Shown: positions 1 to 10,700, counted from the first letter of the stretch. The stretch is 64,000 nt of DNA from CAXTKD01 sp964244885 (GCA_964244885.1 CAXTKD010000001.1:1-64000); one strand, 5' to 3'. Numbers and translations are program-made. The notes: generated from the letters alone by a model not told the origin.

Positions 1-174
1 GAGTTGGAGTTGGAGTTGGAGTTGGAGTTGGAGTTGGAGTTGGAGTTGGAGTTGGAGTTGGCGTGGGCGTTGGGGTCGGAGTCGGAGTCGGAGTAGGAGT
101 AGGAGTAGGAGTAGGAGTAGGAGTAGGAGTGGGCGTTGGCGTGGGAGTCGGCACCGGCGTTGGCGTTGGCGTGG
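1..174. repeat. Hexanucleotide tandem repeat coding for Pro-Thr
   Basis: Bases 1-60 are ten perfect copies of GAGTTG. They continue as degenerate units (GAGTCG, six GAGTAG at 91-126, GCGTTG, GCGTGG) to about 174, and the array runs off the left edge. On the minus strand, in the frame of the TpsA gene, every unit reads Pro-Thr. Copy-number change would alter linker length without shifting the frame. Confidence 0.95.
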
Positions 175-2731
175 TTGGCGGCGCCGGCGTGATGCTGACG
201 ACGTTTGTCGCCATCGCGCTGGCGACCATCGTCGATCCGCCGCTCACATAGATATTCCGGCCGTCCGGCTCGCTGTCCGGCCCGCCCATCGCGGTCAGCT
301 GCGAGGCCGTGACCAGGCCCGTCGCGTTGACCCGGATATCATCGCCCGCGCTCACCGTCGTAAAGCTGGCGTCGCCGTCGCTGGAAGCCGTGACGTCGCG
401 TCCGGCGCCAAGCGCCCCGCTCGCGCCAAGGCCGCCGGCGCCGGCGGTCAGCACGATGTCGCGCGTCGCCATCAGGCTGGCGAGCGTTAGCGTGTCGCCG
501 CCGAGGCGCGCGTCGCGCGTCGCGGCGAGCGCGCTGCTGGTGGCGTTCGCGGACGCCGTCACCGTGATATCCTCGGCGGCCAGCGTGGCGGGCGCGTCGA
601 GAACCGCGTTGCGCCCGGCGAACACACGGATCTGGTCGCCGGCCCGGGGGTCGTCGAACGTCACGGCCCCGCTGCCGAGACCGAGGAAGGCGTCGCCAAG
701 CATGCCGGTCGCCTTGACCTGGACGACCCGGCCGTTGCCGTCGCTGTCTTCGGTGAAGCCGGGGATGAGCGGCGTCGGATTGCCGTTGCCGTCGACTCCG
801 CCGTTGCCGATCTGCATGCTGTCGATATCGTCGGACCCGCGTACCGTCATGGTCGGAGACGTGAGGCGCGCGGCGCCGTCGTTCGCCTGGACGTAGATGT
901 CCTCGCCGCCGGTCAGCGCTCCGGCGGTCGCGTCGCCGGCATCGGCGACGACGTAGATATCGCCCGGCGCGCTGCCGCTCGTGAGCGTCGCCGACGTGCC
1001 GCCGTGAACCGACAGCACCCCGTTTTCGAGGACGGGCCCGTCGAGACCGAGGGAGGCGCTGGCGCTGCCGACGGTGGCGCTGCCGGTCGCTTCGAACAGC
1101 GCGTCGCCGTGGCTGGCCGTCGCGCTTTGGATGTCGAGCGAGCCGACACGCGTCTTGATGTCGATCTTGTTGTCGGTGTTGAGATCGTTGCCGTCAGCGG
1201 TGACGGTGCGAAGATGGATGTCGCTCAGAACCTCGACCTGCACGCCGCCGGCGCTGGCGATGTCCATCACGCCGGCGTTGTCCAGCCGTCGCGTTCCGTC
1301 GACCCCGCCGACCGCGATGCGAAGCGAGATGTCGGGATCCGCCGGCCCCGAGAGCGTGGTTTGCAGGAGACCGCGGTGGCCGTCTGCCGCCGCATCGAAG
1401 CCGCCAGGGTCGCCGGCGGCGTCGCCTCCAAGGCCCGTCAGCGCCACCGCGTTGAGTTGGAGCGCGCCGTTCACGGCGGATACCTTGAGGTCGTCTCCCG
1501 CCGACACCGAGGCGGCGAAGATATTGCCGCCCGCTCCGGCCCGGCCGGCGCTCAGGATCAGGTCTTCGCCGGCGGTGAACGTCCCGAGCGCCGCGGGCCG
1601 ATCGCCGAACCCGATGTCCTCGACGTTCGCGATGTCGCCGGTGGCGCTGACGACAAGGTTGGCGGCGGCGGCGGCATTGAGCGCGTTGATCTGCATCCGC
1701 CCCGCGCCGGCCGTCGCTGAGGGCGCAAGGCCGGTCGGGGAATGGGTCAGCCCGGCGCCGGCCGACAGGACGATGTTTCCGCCTTCGAGATTGGCCCGGG
1801 TCGCGGTCAGCGTGCCGCCGGCGTTGATCACCGCGGCGGTGATGTCGTTGCGGTTGACCGCCGCGAGATAGACGTTGCCCGCCGTCGTCGTCGCGCCCTT
1901 CAGGTCGAGCAGCGTGTCGCCGTCGCCATCGCCGGTGCCGTTGTTGCCCGCGACCTCGAAGTCGAGCAGGTCGAAATCGTTGCCCGCTTCCTTGGCGAAG
2001 TTGACGGTGAACTTGTCGGCCGCGCCATAGAACACCGAGGTTCCTAGCGTGCCGTTGACCAGCGCGCCGCCCGCGTCGGCCTCGCTGCTGACGTGGCGCG
2101 AGACGAAGGCCAGCGTGCCGCCGTTGCCGGTGATCCGCGCGCCGCTCAGCAGACTGACGATCGCGCTGCTGGCGCCGACGGTGTCGAAGTTGAACGAGGT
2201 GCTCGCCGCGTCGAGGAAGCTTGTCTGAGCCGCGCCGCTGAAGCCTGCGGTTGTCGCGAGCAGGCCGCCGACATCGACGCGGGCATTGGCGGTGAACAGC
2301 ACGCCGTTGCCGCCCATTAGCCAGATGTTGCCGCCCACGGTGTCGACGCCGCCCACGTTGACGAGGCCCTTCAACTCGCCATCGATCTCGATTTGACGCT
2401 GGGTGCGGACGATTGCGATCCAGTCGCGCGCGCCGAAGTGGAAGTGATAAGGCTGGGCGGTCGTCGGGTGGAAGGCCGACAGGCCGGCCGTATCGCCATC
2501 GGCCTCCCACTTCAGCACCGTTCGCGGCGCATTGAGCGTGATGTCGACAAGGCTCGGCGTGACGACCGCCGTCGCGTCGGCCCCGCCTGTGCTGTAGTAC
2601 GACTGAATCCACGGCACCGTCTGCGCCATCGCCGGCGCCGCCGCGAGGAGCGCGCCCGACAGCGCGGTCCGCGTCAGCAGGCCGGCCCGGCTACTGCCGC
2701 GACGATCGGGCTGGGGCGCGGCGCTGGACAT
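1..2731 (-). CDS. TpsA-type filamentous haemagglutinin-like exoprotein (N-terminal part, truncated by window edge)
   Basis: The minus frame from ATG 2731 stays open to the window edge, giving about 910 codons without the C-terminus. Residues 1-40 form a signal peptide ending after Ala-Met-Ala-Gln. The next ~300 residues have the repetitive Gly/Asn-rich beta-helix pattern of the TPS secretion domain (for example GGNIWLMGGNGVLFTANA), followed by further repeats (GGEDIYV, AGDDIRV). The last ~58 visible residues are a Pro-Thr linker. TpsA proteins are exported by Sec and cross the outer membrane through a TpsB partner, and the gene ending 10 bp upstream on the same strand is such a partner. GGAACG precedes the ATG. 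The substrate or adhesion target cannot be told from this part. Because the frame is open at the edge, the longer shadow frames here are not real genes. Confidence 0.85.
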   Translation of the reverse strand, partial: MSSAAPQPDRRGSSRAGLLTRTALSGALLAAAPAMAQTVPWIQSYYSTGGADATAVVTPSLVDITLNAPRTVLKWEADGDTAGLSAFHPTTAQPYHFHFGARDWIAIVRTQRQIEIDGELKGLVNVGGVDTVGGNIWLMGGNGVLFTANARVDVGGLLATTAGFSGAAQTSFLDAASTSFNFDTVGASSAIVSLLSGARITGNGGTLAFVSRHVSSEADAGGALVNGTLGTSVFYGAADKFTVNFAKEAGNDFDLLDFEVAGNNGTGDGDGDTLLDLKGATTTAGNVYLAAVNRNDITAAVINAGGTLTATRANLEGGNIVLSAGAGLTHSPTGLAPSATAGAGRMQINALNAAAAANLVVSATGDIANVEDIGFGDRPAALGTFTAGEDLILSAGRAGAGGNIFAASVSAGDDLKVSAVNGALQLNAVALTGLGGDAAGDPGGFDAAADGHRGLLQTTLSGPADPDISLRIAVGGVDGTRRLDNAGVMDIASAGGVQVEVLSDIHLRTVTADGNDLNTDNKIDIKTRVGSLDIQSATASHGDALFEATGSATVGSASASLGLDGPVLENGVLSVHGGTSATLTSGSAPGDIYVVADAGDATAGALTGGEDIYVQANDGAARLTSPTMTVRGSDDIDSMQIGNGGVDGNGNPTPLIPGFTEDSDGNGRVVQVKATGMLGDAFLGLGSGAVTFDDPRAGDQIRVFAGRNAVLDAPATLAAEDITVTASANATSSALAATRDARLGGDTLTLASLMATRDIVLTAGAGGLGASGALGAGRDVTASSDGDASFTTVSAGDDIRVNATGLVTASQLTAMGGPDSEPDGRNIYVSGGSTMVASAMATNVVSITPAPPTTPTPTPVPTPTPTPTPTPTPTPTPTPTPTPTPTPTPTPTPTPTPTPTPTPTPTPTPT

Positions 2732-2741
2732 CGTTCGTTCC

Positions 2742-4421
2742 TCAGAGACCGAGCGTCAGGTTGACGAGAACACGGTCGGACGGTCGCGACGCTCCCGGCT
2801 GCGGCGCGTCGAAAGCATGGGCGTAAGCAACATCGGCGATCAGGCGCGGGCCGATGCGGACTTGCGCGCCGGCGCCCGCCGACTTCAGCGAGCGGTCGGC
2901 CTGCAGTGTATCATGATTGGTGACGCGGCCCATATCGGCGAAGGCGTAGGGCGCGACGACGAGACTGGCGGGAAGCGAAAACGGCCCGAACCGCGCCTCG
3001 AACGCCCCCGCGATACCCGAGTCGCCGGTGGCGCTGGCGGGGTCGTAGCCGCGCCCGATCGAGAAATTGCCGAGCGACATCTCCTCGTAGGAAAGGAGCG
3101 CGCTGCCCGACACCTGCGCCATGCCGCGCGCCGAGAACGCCAGATAATTCGAAAGCGGAACGAGCAGGCTCGCCGAGCCGCGCACCACGAAGGCGTTGGG
3201 CTTGCCCTCGATGCGCGAGGCGAGAACGCCGCCCCGGTCGCTCGCGCCGAGCGCCGAAAGGCCCTTCCGAAGCACGATCTCGCCGCCGACCGCGCCCTGC
3301 CGCGCGCCGAACCACGGCCTCGCCTCGCCGGCGGCGCGGACGTAGAGCACCCGCAGATTGTCGTCGAGCAGGTCGCCGCCGACCCGGCCGAGCTTGGTCG
3401 ATTGCGAGGCGAGCTCGAAGCCCCCGCCGACCGTCAGCGCGCGCCGCCGCAGCTTGACCAGCGGATAGGCCAGCTCGACATTGGCGACGGTGCTGATGCT
3501 CCTGAGGCCGATCGCCGCCGCGGCGCCGCCCGGCCGCGTCTCGCCATAAGCGAGCGAGCCGCGCGCCAGCAGGCCGCTTCCGCCGATCCGCACTTCCTCG
3601 ATCGCCTGGACGACGAACTGCTCCTCGTCGGGCAGGGTGTGATAATAGACCAGCGTCGTTCGCTCGCCGAGCTCGGTCAGGCTGTTGATGTCGACCCGCG
3701 CCTGCGCTCCGAAGCGTCCGGCGGCGGTCGATTGCAGGTTGTGGCCGTTGAACACCGCGCTCACCGCGTCGCGCTCGATTCGGATCTCGATGTCGATCGC
3801 GCCGCGCGCGCCTGACGGGTCGGGGCGGACGAGCGTCCGGAGGCGAATGCCCGGCGTGTCGGAGGCGAGCAGCAGGTAGCGTTGCGCCTTGTCGAGATCG
3901 AAGGGTTTCATGCCCCGCAATTTCTCGGCGTAGGATTCGACGCGCCGCGCCGCTGGCCCGGCGTCGCCGGTGACTCGCACGCCCGCGACGTTCGCCTCGA
4001 TCACCTCGAAGGTGATCACGCCGCCCTCGATCTTCTGCTCGGGAATCTCGATGCGGGCGAGCAGGCCGTTCCTGAACAGCAGCGCCGACGCGCGGTCCCG
4101 GATCGTGCACAGCGCCGCGAGGCCGGCGGGCTTGCCGACGAACTCGGCATAGGCCGGGCGCAGCGCTTCGGCGGGAACCCCGGTCAGCCCGGCGAAGCGA
4201 ACCTCGCGCACCGTCACCTTCAGTTCGGACTCGGTGAACGGGCAGGGGCCGGCGGCGGGCGCCGAGAACAGGTCGGACTGGGTCTGGACGATCTGCGAGC
4301 GCTGCGCGGGGTTCAACTCCTCGCGCGACGGCAGGCCGGGCGCGGTCTGCGCCGACGCCACGCCTCCCAGCAGCAACGCGTGAAGCGCTGCCGCCCCGTA
4401 ACCCAAAGCCCTGCGCAACAT
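2742..4421 (-). CDS. TpsB outer-membrane transporter (ShlB/FhaC/HecB family)
   Basis: The protein has 559 residues. The signal peptide starts at ATG 4421 (MLRRALGYGAAALHALLLGG, cleaved near ASAQ). An open frame continues upstream to 4568, but its Pro/Arg-rich residues do not resemble a leader, so 4421 is preferred. Residues ~60-210 resemble the POTRA-type domains of ShlB proteins (VREVRFAGLTG, GGVITFEVIEANVAGVRV). The remainder alternates polar and aromatic residues like a 16-strand barrel (LVYYHTLPDEEQ, NFSIGRGYDPASATGDSG). Omp85/TpsB proteins translocate a cognate TpsA across the outer membrane. The candidate TpsA starts 10 bp downstream, and the order B then A on one transcript is common for such pairs. 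Confidence 0.88.
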   Translation of the reverse strand: MLRRALGYGAAALHALLLGGVASAQTAPGLPSREELNPAQRSQIVQTQSDLFSAPAAGPCPFTESELKVTVREVRFAGLTGVPAEALRPAYAEFVGKPAGLAALCTIRDRASALLFRNGLLARIEIPEQKIEGGVITFEVIEANVAGVRVTGDAGPAARRVESYAEKLRGMKPFDLDKAQRYLLLASDTPGIRLRTLVRPDPSGARGAIDIEIRIERDAVSAVFNGHNLQSTAAGRFGAQARVDINSLTELGERTTLVYYHTLPDEEQFVVQAIEEVRIGGSGLLARGSLAYGETRPGGAAAAIGLRSISTVANVELAYPLVKLRRRALTVGGGFELASQSTKLGRVGGDLLDDNLRVLYVRAAGEARPWFGARQGAVGGEIVLRKGLSALGASDRGGVLASRIEGKPNAFVVRGSASLLVPLSNYLAFSARGMAQVSGSALLSYEEMSLGNFSIGRGYDPASATGDSGIAGAFEARFGPFSLPASLVVAPYAFADMGRVTNHDTLQADRSLKSAGAGAQVRIGPRLIADVAYAHAFDAPQPGASRPSDRVLVNLTLGL

Positions 4422-4635
4422 TTTCGCCCCCGGGGAAATCGAACCGGCCGTCTGCTCCCTGCCGCCCATTTCCCCGAAAGGCGGCCGTACGGCGGGCGGC
4501 TCGATCCGTCGAGAGCGGCCCGGCTCCGATACGCCTGCGCAGATAGCCCTTCGGGCTGCGAAAATCAAGGTTCGGGTTTCTTTACCGCGTTCGGATAGCT
4601 AGTAGAAACGGGCAGAGACGCGGGTGAGGGCGGGG
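4422..4635. other. Divergent intergenic region
   Basis: 214 bp separates the TPS pair (minus) from the cytochrome operon (plus) and must hold both promoters. It is more AT-rich near 4560-4600. I see no clear operator, RNA or third gene. Confidence 0.5.
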
Positions 4636-5964
4636 ATGGGGCGGATAGGGACCGGCAGGCTGTTGGCTGCGATTGCCGCGCCGCTGCTGCTACTCGCCGC
4701 CGCGCCCGCCGTCCACGAGGGCGTCGCGTCGTGCGGCGGCACCACCTGCCACGGCCGCCAGCAGGCCTCGGGCGCGGCGGTCCGCCAGAACGAATTGCTG
4801 ACCTGGCAGGACCCGAGCAGCCAGGCCGGCGCGCACAGCCGCGCCTACAAGGTGCTGCTCGGCGCCCGCGCCCAGGCGATCGCCGCGAAGCTCGGCATCG
4901 CCGCCGCCAGCCGCTCGGCCGAATGCCTCGGCTGCCACGCCGACCCGACGCCGGCCGCGCTTCGCGGGCCGCGCTTCGACATCGACGACGGCGTCGGCTG
5001 CGAAGCCTGCCACGGCGGCAGCCGGAACTGGCTGTCGAGCCACACCGCGGTCGGCGCGACCCACGCCGCGAACGTCGCCAGGGGCATGGTGGCGCTCGAC
5101 AATGTGAAGGTCCGCGCCGGCGTCTGCCTCGATTGCCACTTCGGCTCGGCCGCCAAGGGCCAGTTCGTCACCCACCGCATCATGGCCGCCGGCCACCCCC
5201 GGCTGTCGTTCGAGCTCGACCTGTTCACCGCGCTCCAGCAGCACCACAGCGAGGACGGCGACTACCGGCAGCGCAAGGCGGTCGCCGGCGGAGTGAAAAC
5301 CTGGGCGGTGGGCCAGGCGCTGGCGCTCGACCGCGCACTGACGCTCTACGCCGACCCGGCGGTCGGGCAGGCCGGCACCTTCCCGCAGCTCGTGTTCTTC
5401 GACTGCCACGCCTGCCACCGCGCGATCAGCGACAAGGCCGACTATCGCCCCTCGGCGCCCGCCAATCCCGGCCGCCCCGTTCCGCCCGGCACGCCGGTGT
5501 TCAACGACGAGAATTTGATCATGCTGTCGGCCGCCGCGCGCGTCGCGGCGCCCGCCGACGCGGCGAAGCTGGAGGCCGACAGCCGCGCCTTCCACGCGGC
5601 GATGATCGCCGGGCGCGCCGAAAGCCTCCGTAGCGGGCAAGCGCTTGCCGCCACCGCGCGCCGCCTTTCCGACGGCTTCGCTCGCAGCGCCTTCGGCCGC
5701 GCCCAGACGCTGGCGATGCTCGCCGCGGTTCTCGAAAGCCCGCGCTACACCGATTATGCCGGCGCGACGCAGGCCGTGATGGCGGTCGACACGCTGACCA
5801 ATGCGCTCCGCAGCTCGGGCCAGATCGATGGCCGCGCGCTCAAGTCGCTGCGGCCCGATATCGACCGCGCCTATGCGCAGGTCCGCGATCCCAACGACTT
5901 CAAGCCCGTCGAGCTTCGGCAGTCCTTCGCTCGTCTTTCGGCGTCGGTGGCGCGCCTGCGATGA
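4636..5964 (+). CDS. Periplasmic pentaheme c-type cytochrome (cytochrome c554-like)
   Basis: The protein has 442 residues and a Sec signal peptide (about residues 1-25). Heme-binding motifs start at C33, C97 (CLGCH), C122 (CEACH), C164 (CLDCH) and C257 (CHACH). The first is an expanded CGGTTCH (CX4CH). Several conserved single His residues could be distal ligands. The layout resembles multiheme cytochromes of the c554 type, which shuttle electrons in the periplasm. ATG 4636 is chosen because GAGGG lies just upstream; a GTG at 4624 is possible. The stop overlaps the next gene's start (ATGA), so the protein is probably co-translated with the outer-membrane barrel. Role in a trans-envelope electron conduit is inferred from the three-gene operon. 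Confidence 0.85.
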   Translation: MGRIGTGRLLAAIAAPLLLLAAAPAVHEGVASCGGTTCHGRQQASGAAVRQNELLTWQDPSSQAGAHSRAYKVLLGARAQAIAAKLGIAAASRSAECLGCHADPTPAALRGPRFDIDDGVGCEACHGGSRNWLSSHTAVGATHAANVARGMVALDNVKVRAGVCLDCHFGSAAKGQFVTHRIMAAGHPRLSFELDLFTALQQHHSEDGDYRQRKAVAGGVKTWAVGQALALDRALTLYADPAVGQAGTFPQLVFFDCHACHRAISDKADYRPSAPANPGRPVPPGTPVFNDENLIMLSAAARVAAPADAAKLEADSRAFHAAMIAGRAESLRSGQALAATARRLSDGFARSAFGRAQTLAMLAAVLESPRYTDYAGATQAVMAVDTLTNALRSSGQIDGRALKSLRPDIDRAYAQVRDPNDFKPVELRQSFARLSASVARLR

Positions 5965-7733
5965 GCCTTGAGGCGATCGCCGCCTTGATCCTCGCCGCCA
6001 TTCCCGCCGAGCAGGCGCGGCATGCGCCGCCGGTCGAGTTGGCGCAAAACGACGAAGTGCGCCGTCGCCCGGGCGAGACCGCGCCGCTGCCGCCCCCCGT
6101 CGTCCAGCAAAACCCGGGCGCGGTCGAGGCGCCGCCGCCCGAGGCCTTCCCGGAGGACCATATCCCGGTCCCCGACCGCTGGCGGCTCGCCGAGGCGCTC
6201 GGAGTCCGCGAGAGGTGGGCCGATCCCTACCACCAGAACAAGTGGAAGGGCGACCGGCCGATCAAGGGGAGCGAGGACTGGTTCATCGCGCTGTCGGGCA
6301 TTGCCGACACCGTCGTCGAGCCGCGCTCCTTCCCGACGCCGGTCGGCAACCAGACGACCGCCAACGCCGGCAGCCTCGACGTGTTCGGCCGCGCGAACAG
6401 CCTCGTGGTGTCGCAGACCGTGATCGCCGGCGTGTCGCTGATCAAGGGCTCGACGGCGTTCAAGCCGCCCGAGATCGAGCTGCGCCTGTCGCTGGCCGCC
6501 AACTACAATTTCGTCGATGTCGGCGAGCGCCGGGTGCTTTCGGTCAAGCCATCGAAGCCGACGCACCGCAACGACGCGTTCCTGGGCGTCCAGGAGGCGT
6601 TTCTCGACTACCATCTGCGCAACACTTCGACACGGTACGACTTCGATAGCTTGAGAATCGGAATACAGCCGTTTTCCAGCGACTTCCGGGGTTTTCTTTT
6701 CCAGGACAATCAGCTTGGAATTCGGCTGTTCGGCAACCGCGACGACAATCGCTGGCAGTATAATATCGCGGCCTTCGCGCGGCTGGAGAAGGACACCAAC
6801 TCGGGCCTCAACGACGTCACCCAGAACGTCCGCCGCGACTATGTCGTCGCGTCGAACCTCTACCGGCAGGACTTTCCCGTCCCCGGCCTGACCAGCCAGA
6901 TCACCACGATCTACAACCGCAACCGCGAAGGCGACCAGGTCCACATCGACGACAACGGCTTCCCGGCTCGCCCGGCGCTCATCGGCGATCTTAGGGGGCG
7001 GGAGTACGACATTGTCTATGTTGGATATAATGCCGACGGCCATATCGGACGCCTCAACCTTACGGGCTCCGCCTACACGGCGTTCGGGACCGATCGGAAC
7101 AGCACCTTCACCGGGCGCAAGGCGAAGGTGAACGCCTGGTTCGCGGCGGTCGAACCGAGCTACGACTTCTCGTGGATTCGCCTCCGCCTGTCGGGCCTCT
7201 ACGCCAGCGGCGACAAGGACCCGTTCGACGACCAGGAAACGGGCTTCGACGCGATTTTCGAGAACCCGCAGTTCGCGGGGTCGGATACCAGCTACTGGAT
7301 CCGCCAGAGCGTGCCGTTCGCGGGCGGCGGCCGCGCGATTTTCCTCAATGGGCGCAATGGGGTACTAAATTCTCTTCGCTCATCGAAGGAGGAAGGGCAG
7401 TCGAACTTCAACAATCCCGGCACCGTCTTGCTCGGCGCGGGCGGCGACGCCGACATCACGCCGACCTTCCGCCTGTCCGCCAACGTCAACCGCCTGTGGT
7501 TCGCCAATACCGCGGTGCTGAAGACGCTGCGCTCCGAGGGCTCGATCCCCAAAGCGCTCGGCTGGGACGCCTCGCTGTCGACGATCTGGCGGCCCAGGAT
7601 GACCCAGAACTTCGTCTTCCGCGCCTCGGCGGCGGTGTTCGATCCGGGCAAGGGCTTCGGCGACCTGTTCGCCGGCCGCGACCGCGACAAGCGCTATTAT
7701 TCCATCCTGCTCAATGCCATCCTGAGTTATTGA
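5961..7733 (+). CDS. Outer-membrane beta-barrel protein of a cytochrome operon (porin-cytochrome conduit candidate)
   Basis: The protein has 590 residues. A short hydrophobic leader is followed by a Pro-rich segment (residues ~30-60), then long alternating amphipathic strands rich in Tyr, Phe, Arg and Asn (LRIGIQPFSSDFRG, RLNLTGSAYTAFG). The C-terminus ends in the aromatic residue Tyr (ILLNAILSY), as expected for BAM-assembled barrels. It lies between a pentaheme and a decaheme cytochrome with 4-bp overlap upstream and 1 bp of spacing downstream. In known porin-cytochrome complexes (MtrCAB and relatives) a barrel sheathes a periplasmic multiheme protein and contacts an outer-face one. I cannot show sequence homology to MtrB; the function is inferred from barrel features and position. 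Confidence 0.75.
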   Translation: MSLEAIAALILAAIPAEQARHAPPVELAQNDEVRRRPGETAPLPPPVVQQNPGAVEAPPPEAFPEDHIPVPDRWRLAEALGVRERWADPYHQNKWKGDRPIKGSEDWFIALSGIADTVVEPRSFPTPVGNQTTANAGSLDVFGRANSLVVSQTVIAGVSLIKGSTAFKPPEIELRLSLAANYNFVDVGERRVLSVKPSKPTHRNDAFLGVQEAFLDYHLRNTSTRYDFDSLRIGIQPFSSDFRGFLFQDNQLGIRLFGNRDDNRWQYNIAAFARLEKDTNSGLNDVTQNVRRDYVVASNLYRQDFPVPGLTSQITTIYNRNREGDQVHIDDNGFPARPALIGDLRGREYDIVYVGYNADGHIGRLNLTGSAYTAFGTDRNSTFTGRKAKVNAWFAAVEPSYDFSWIRLRLSGLYASGDKDPFDDQETGFDAIFENPQFAGSDTSYWIRQSVPFAGGGRAIFLNGRNGVLNSLRSSKEEGQSNFNNPGTVLLGAGGDADITPTFRLSANVNRLWFANTAVLKTLRSEGSIPKALGWDASLSTIWRPRMTQNFVFRASAAVFDPGKGFGDLFAGRDRDKRYYSILLNAILSY

Positions 7734-7734
7734 G

Positions 7735-10700
7735 ATGATGCGCTTCCTCCTCGCCTTGCTCGCGCTCGTCGCCACGATGACGCTCTCGGTTCGCCTGCTG
7801 GCCGACGAGGGCGAGAAGCCCGTCGCGCGCACCTATGTCGTCGCGCCTCCCGCGCCCGCCACCCAGACCCAGGAGCAGGCCGACGCCAAGAACGTCGGCT
7901 GCCTGTCCTGCCACAGTGCCAGCGACGCCTGGACGATGCACAAGTCGAGCGCCGTCGTGCTCGGCTGCACCGATTGCCACGGCGGCGACACCAGGGTGGT
8001 CGCCACCGGCATCAAGCCGACCGATCCGAAATACGCCGAGCTTCGCGACAAGGCGCACGTCCTGCCGCGCTATCCGCACGCCTGGCATTTCCCGTCGAGC
8101 GCCAACCCGAAGCAGAGCTACACCCTGCTCAACCGCGAGGCGCCCGAGTTCATCCGATTTGTGAACCCGTCCGACTATCGCGTTGCGCGCGAAAGCTGCG
8201 GCGCCTGCCATTCGAAGGAAATCGCCAACGCCGAACGCTCGCTGATGGCGACCGGCGCGATGTTCATGGGCGGCGCCGCCTACAACAACGGCATCCTGCC
8301 GTGGAAGAACTACAAGGTCGGCGAGGCCTTCACCGCCAAGGGCGAGCCGGCGCGCATCCAGTCGCCGGGCAACCCCCCCGGCACCGTGACGCCCGCGCAG
8401 GCCGCCAAAGGCGCGCTGCCCGAGCTCATCCCGTTGCCGACGTGGCAGGTCACGCCCCCCGCCGACATTTTCCGCGTGTTCGAGCGCGGCGGGCGGAACA
8501 TCAACACCCAGTTCCCCGAGATCGGCCTGCCCAACGCCAACGGCGCGCTCCAGCGACTGGAGGAGCCGGGCCGTCCGGACATCCGCCAGTCGAACCGCGG
8601 CCCCGGCACCGGCCTGCGAATCGCGGTGCCCGTCCTCAACATCCACAAGACCCGCCTCAACGACCCCTACACCTGGATGATGGGCACCAACGACCAGCCG
8701 GGCGACTATCGCAACTCGGGCTGCGCCTCGTGCCACGTCGTCTACGCCAACGACCGCGAGCCGCGCCATTCGCTGACCTGGGCGCAATATGGCCGCGACG
8801 GCCACAGCGCGACTGTCGACCCGACGATCCCGAAGAACGAGAGCGGCCACCCGGTCCGCCACGAGTTCACCCGCGCCATCCCGACCGCCCAGTGCATGAA
8901 CTGCCACATGCACCAGCCGAACATCTTCCTGAACTCGTTCCTCGGCTACACGATGTGGGATTACGAGGCGGACGCGCCGAAGATGTGGCCAGAGAAGCAG
9001 GCCTATCCGACCGCCGCGCACGTCCGCGAAGTGCTCGACCGCAATCCCGAGGGTGCGGCGCCGCGCGGTCTCTGGGGCGACCTCAACTTCACCCGCGACG
9101 TCTACGATCTCAACCCGACGCTCAAGGACACGCAGTTCGCCGACTATCACGGCCACGGCTGGAATTTCCGCGGCGTCTTCAAGCGCGACCGCGACGGCAA
9201 TCTGCTGGACAAGGACAACAAGATCGTCGCCAACGACGATCCGCAGAAATGGCGGAAGGACGGCGAGGGCAAGTTCGTTGCGCCCGGTACCAATCCCGGC
9301 AAGGCGGTCCACCTGATGGACATCCATGCCGAGAAGGGCATGCAGTGCATGGACTGCCACTTCACGCAGGACGCGCACGGCAACGGCCTGATCTACGGCG
9401 AGGTCGCCAACGCCATCGAGATCGGCTGCAAGGACTGCCACGGTACCGTCGATGCCGTCCCGACGCTCCGCACCTCCGGCCCCGCCGCGCCCGAGGCCGG
9501 GACCGACCTGACGCTGATCCGCAACCCCGACGGCAAGCGCCGCTTCGAATGGGTGGATGGCGCGCTCATCCAGCGATCGGCGGTCGATCCGAAGCTGTCA
9601 TGGCGCGTCTCGCTGGTGAAGAACTCGGTCGATCGCGCCAGCCCCGACTTCAACCCGCTCGCCGCCCGCGCCAAGCTGATGAGCAGGAACACCGCGACGA
9701 TGGCCTGGGGTCCGGGCGTCGCCAAGGCCGACCGCGCGCACGGCGACGACAGCATGGCCTGCTATTCCTGCCACCTGTCGTGGACGACCTCGTGCAGCGG
9801 CTGCCATCTGCCGATCGAGGCGAACTGGAAGGCGGAGAGCCACCGCTACGAGGGCGGAACGACGCGCAACTACGCGACCTACAACCCGCAGTCGGCGCGC
9901 GACGACATGTTTCAGCTCGGCCGCCACCAGACCACCAAGGGCTCGATCGTCGCCCCCGTCCGCTCGACCTCGGCGCTCGTCCTGTCTTCCACCAACATCA
10001 ACCGGGAGCGGATCTACATCCAGCAGCCGCCGATCTCCTCGATCGGCTTCTCGTCCCAGGCGTTCGCGCCGCACTTCCCGCACACCGTGCGCAAGACCGA
10101 GACCAAGACCTGCTCGGACTGCCATTTGTCCGCGGCGAACGACAACAATGCGATCATGGCGCAGCTCATGCTGCTCGGCACAAACTTCACCAATTTCGTC
10201 GGAATGCACGCCTGGGTCGGGCTGGACCACGGGCTGGAGGCGGTTCGAGTCACCGAATGGCAGGAGCCGCAGGCGGTGTTCGGCTCCTACCTGCAGAAAT
10301 ACGCCTATCCCGATTATTACCGGGCGCACGTCGAGCGCAACAAGCGCGAGCTGATCGACTGGACGCGCGGCAAGCTGTTCGACCGCAAGCTGTCGGGCGA
10401 GACGCAGCCGACCGAGCAGATCAGGAACGTCACGCAAGGCACGTCGGACGCCGTCGGCTGCCTCCAGCTGCGCGGCGAATATCTGTACGTCGCCGAAGGG
10501 AAGGGGGGCCTGCGCGCCTACGACGTGTCGTCGATCGCCAACAAGGGCATCTCGAAGCCGATCCTCTCCGCGCCATTCTCGAAGCTCGGCCACGACACGC
10601 ATGTCGCGTCGAGGAACGCGACCTGCGTCGTGCTGCCGACCAACCAGTCCATCGCCCCCACGCGCAACACGCCCGAGATGCGCGAAATGAACCAGGAGCA

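Noticed and set aside
1..174. CRISPR array
   Set aside because: The units are 6-bp tandem coding repeats without spacers. No spaced repeat array or cas gene is present in the window.
63..251. Plus-strand open frame encoding a Gly-Val repeat protein
   Set aside because: It is the reverse strand of the Pro-Thr repeat of the TpsA gene and has no leader or start context.
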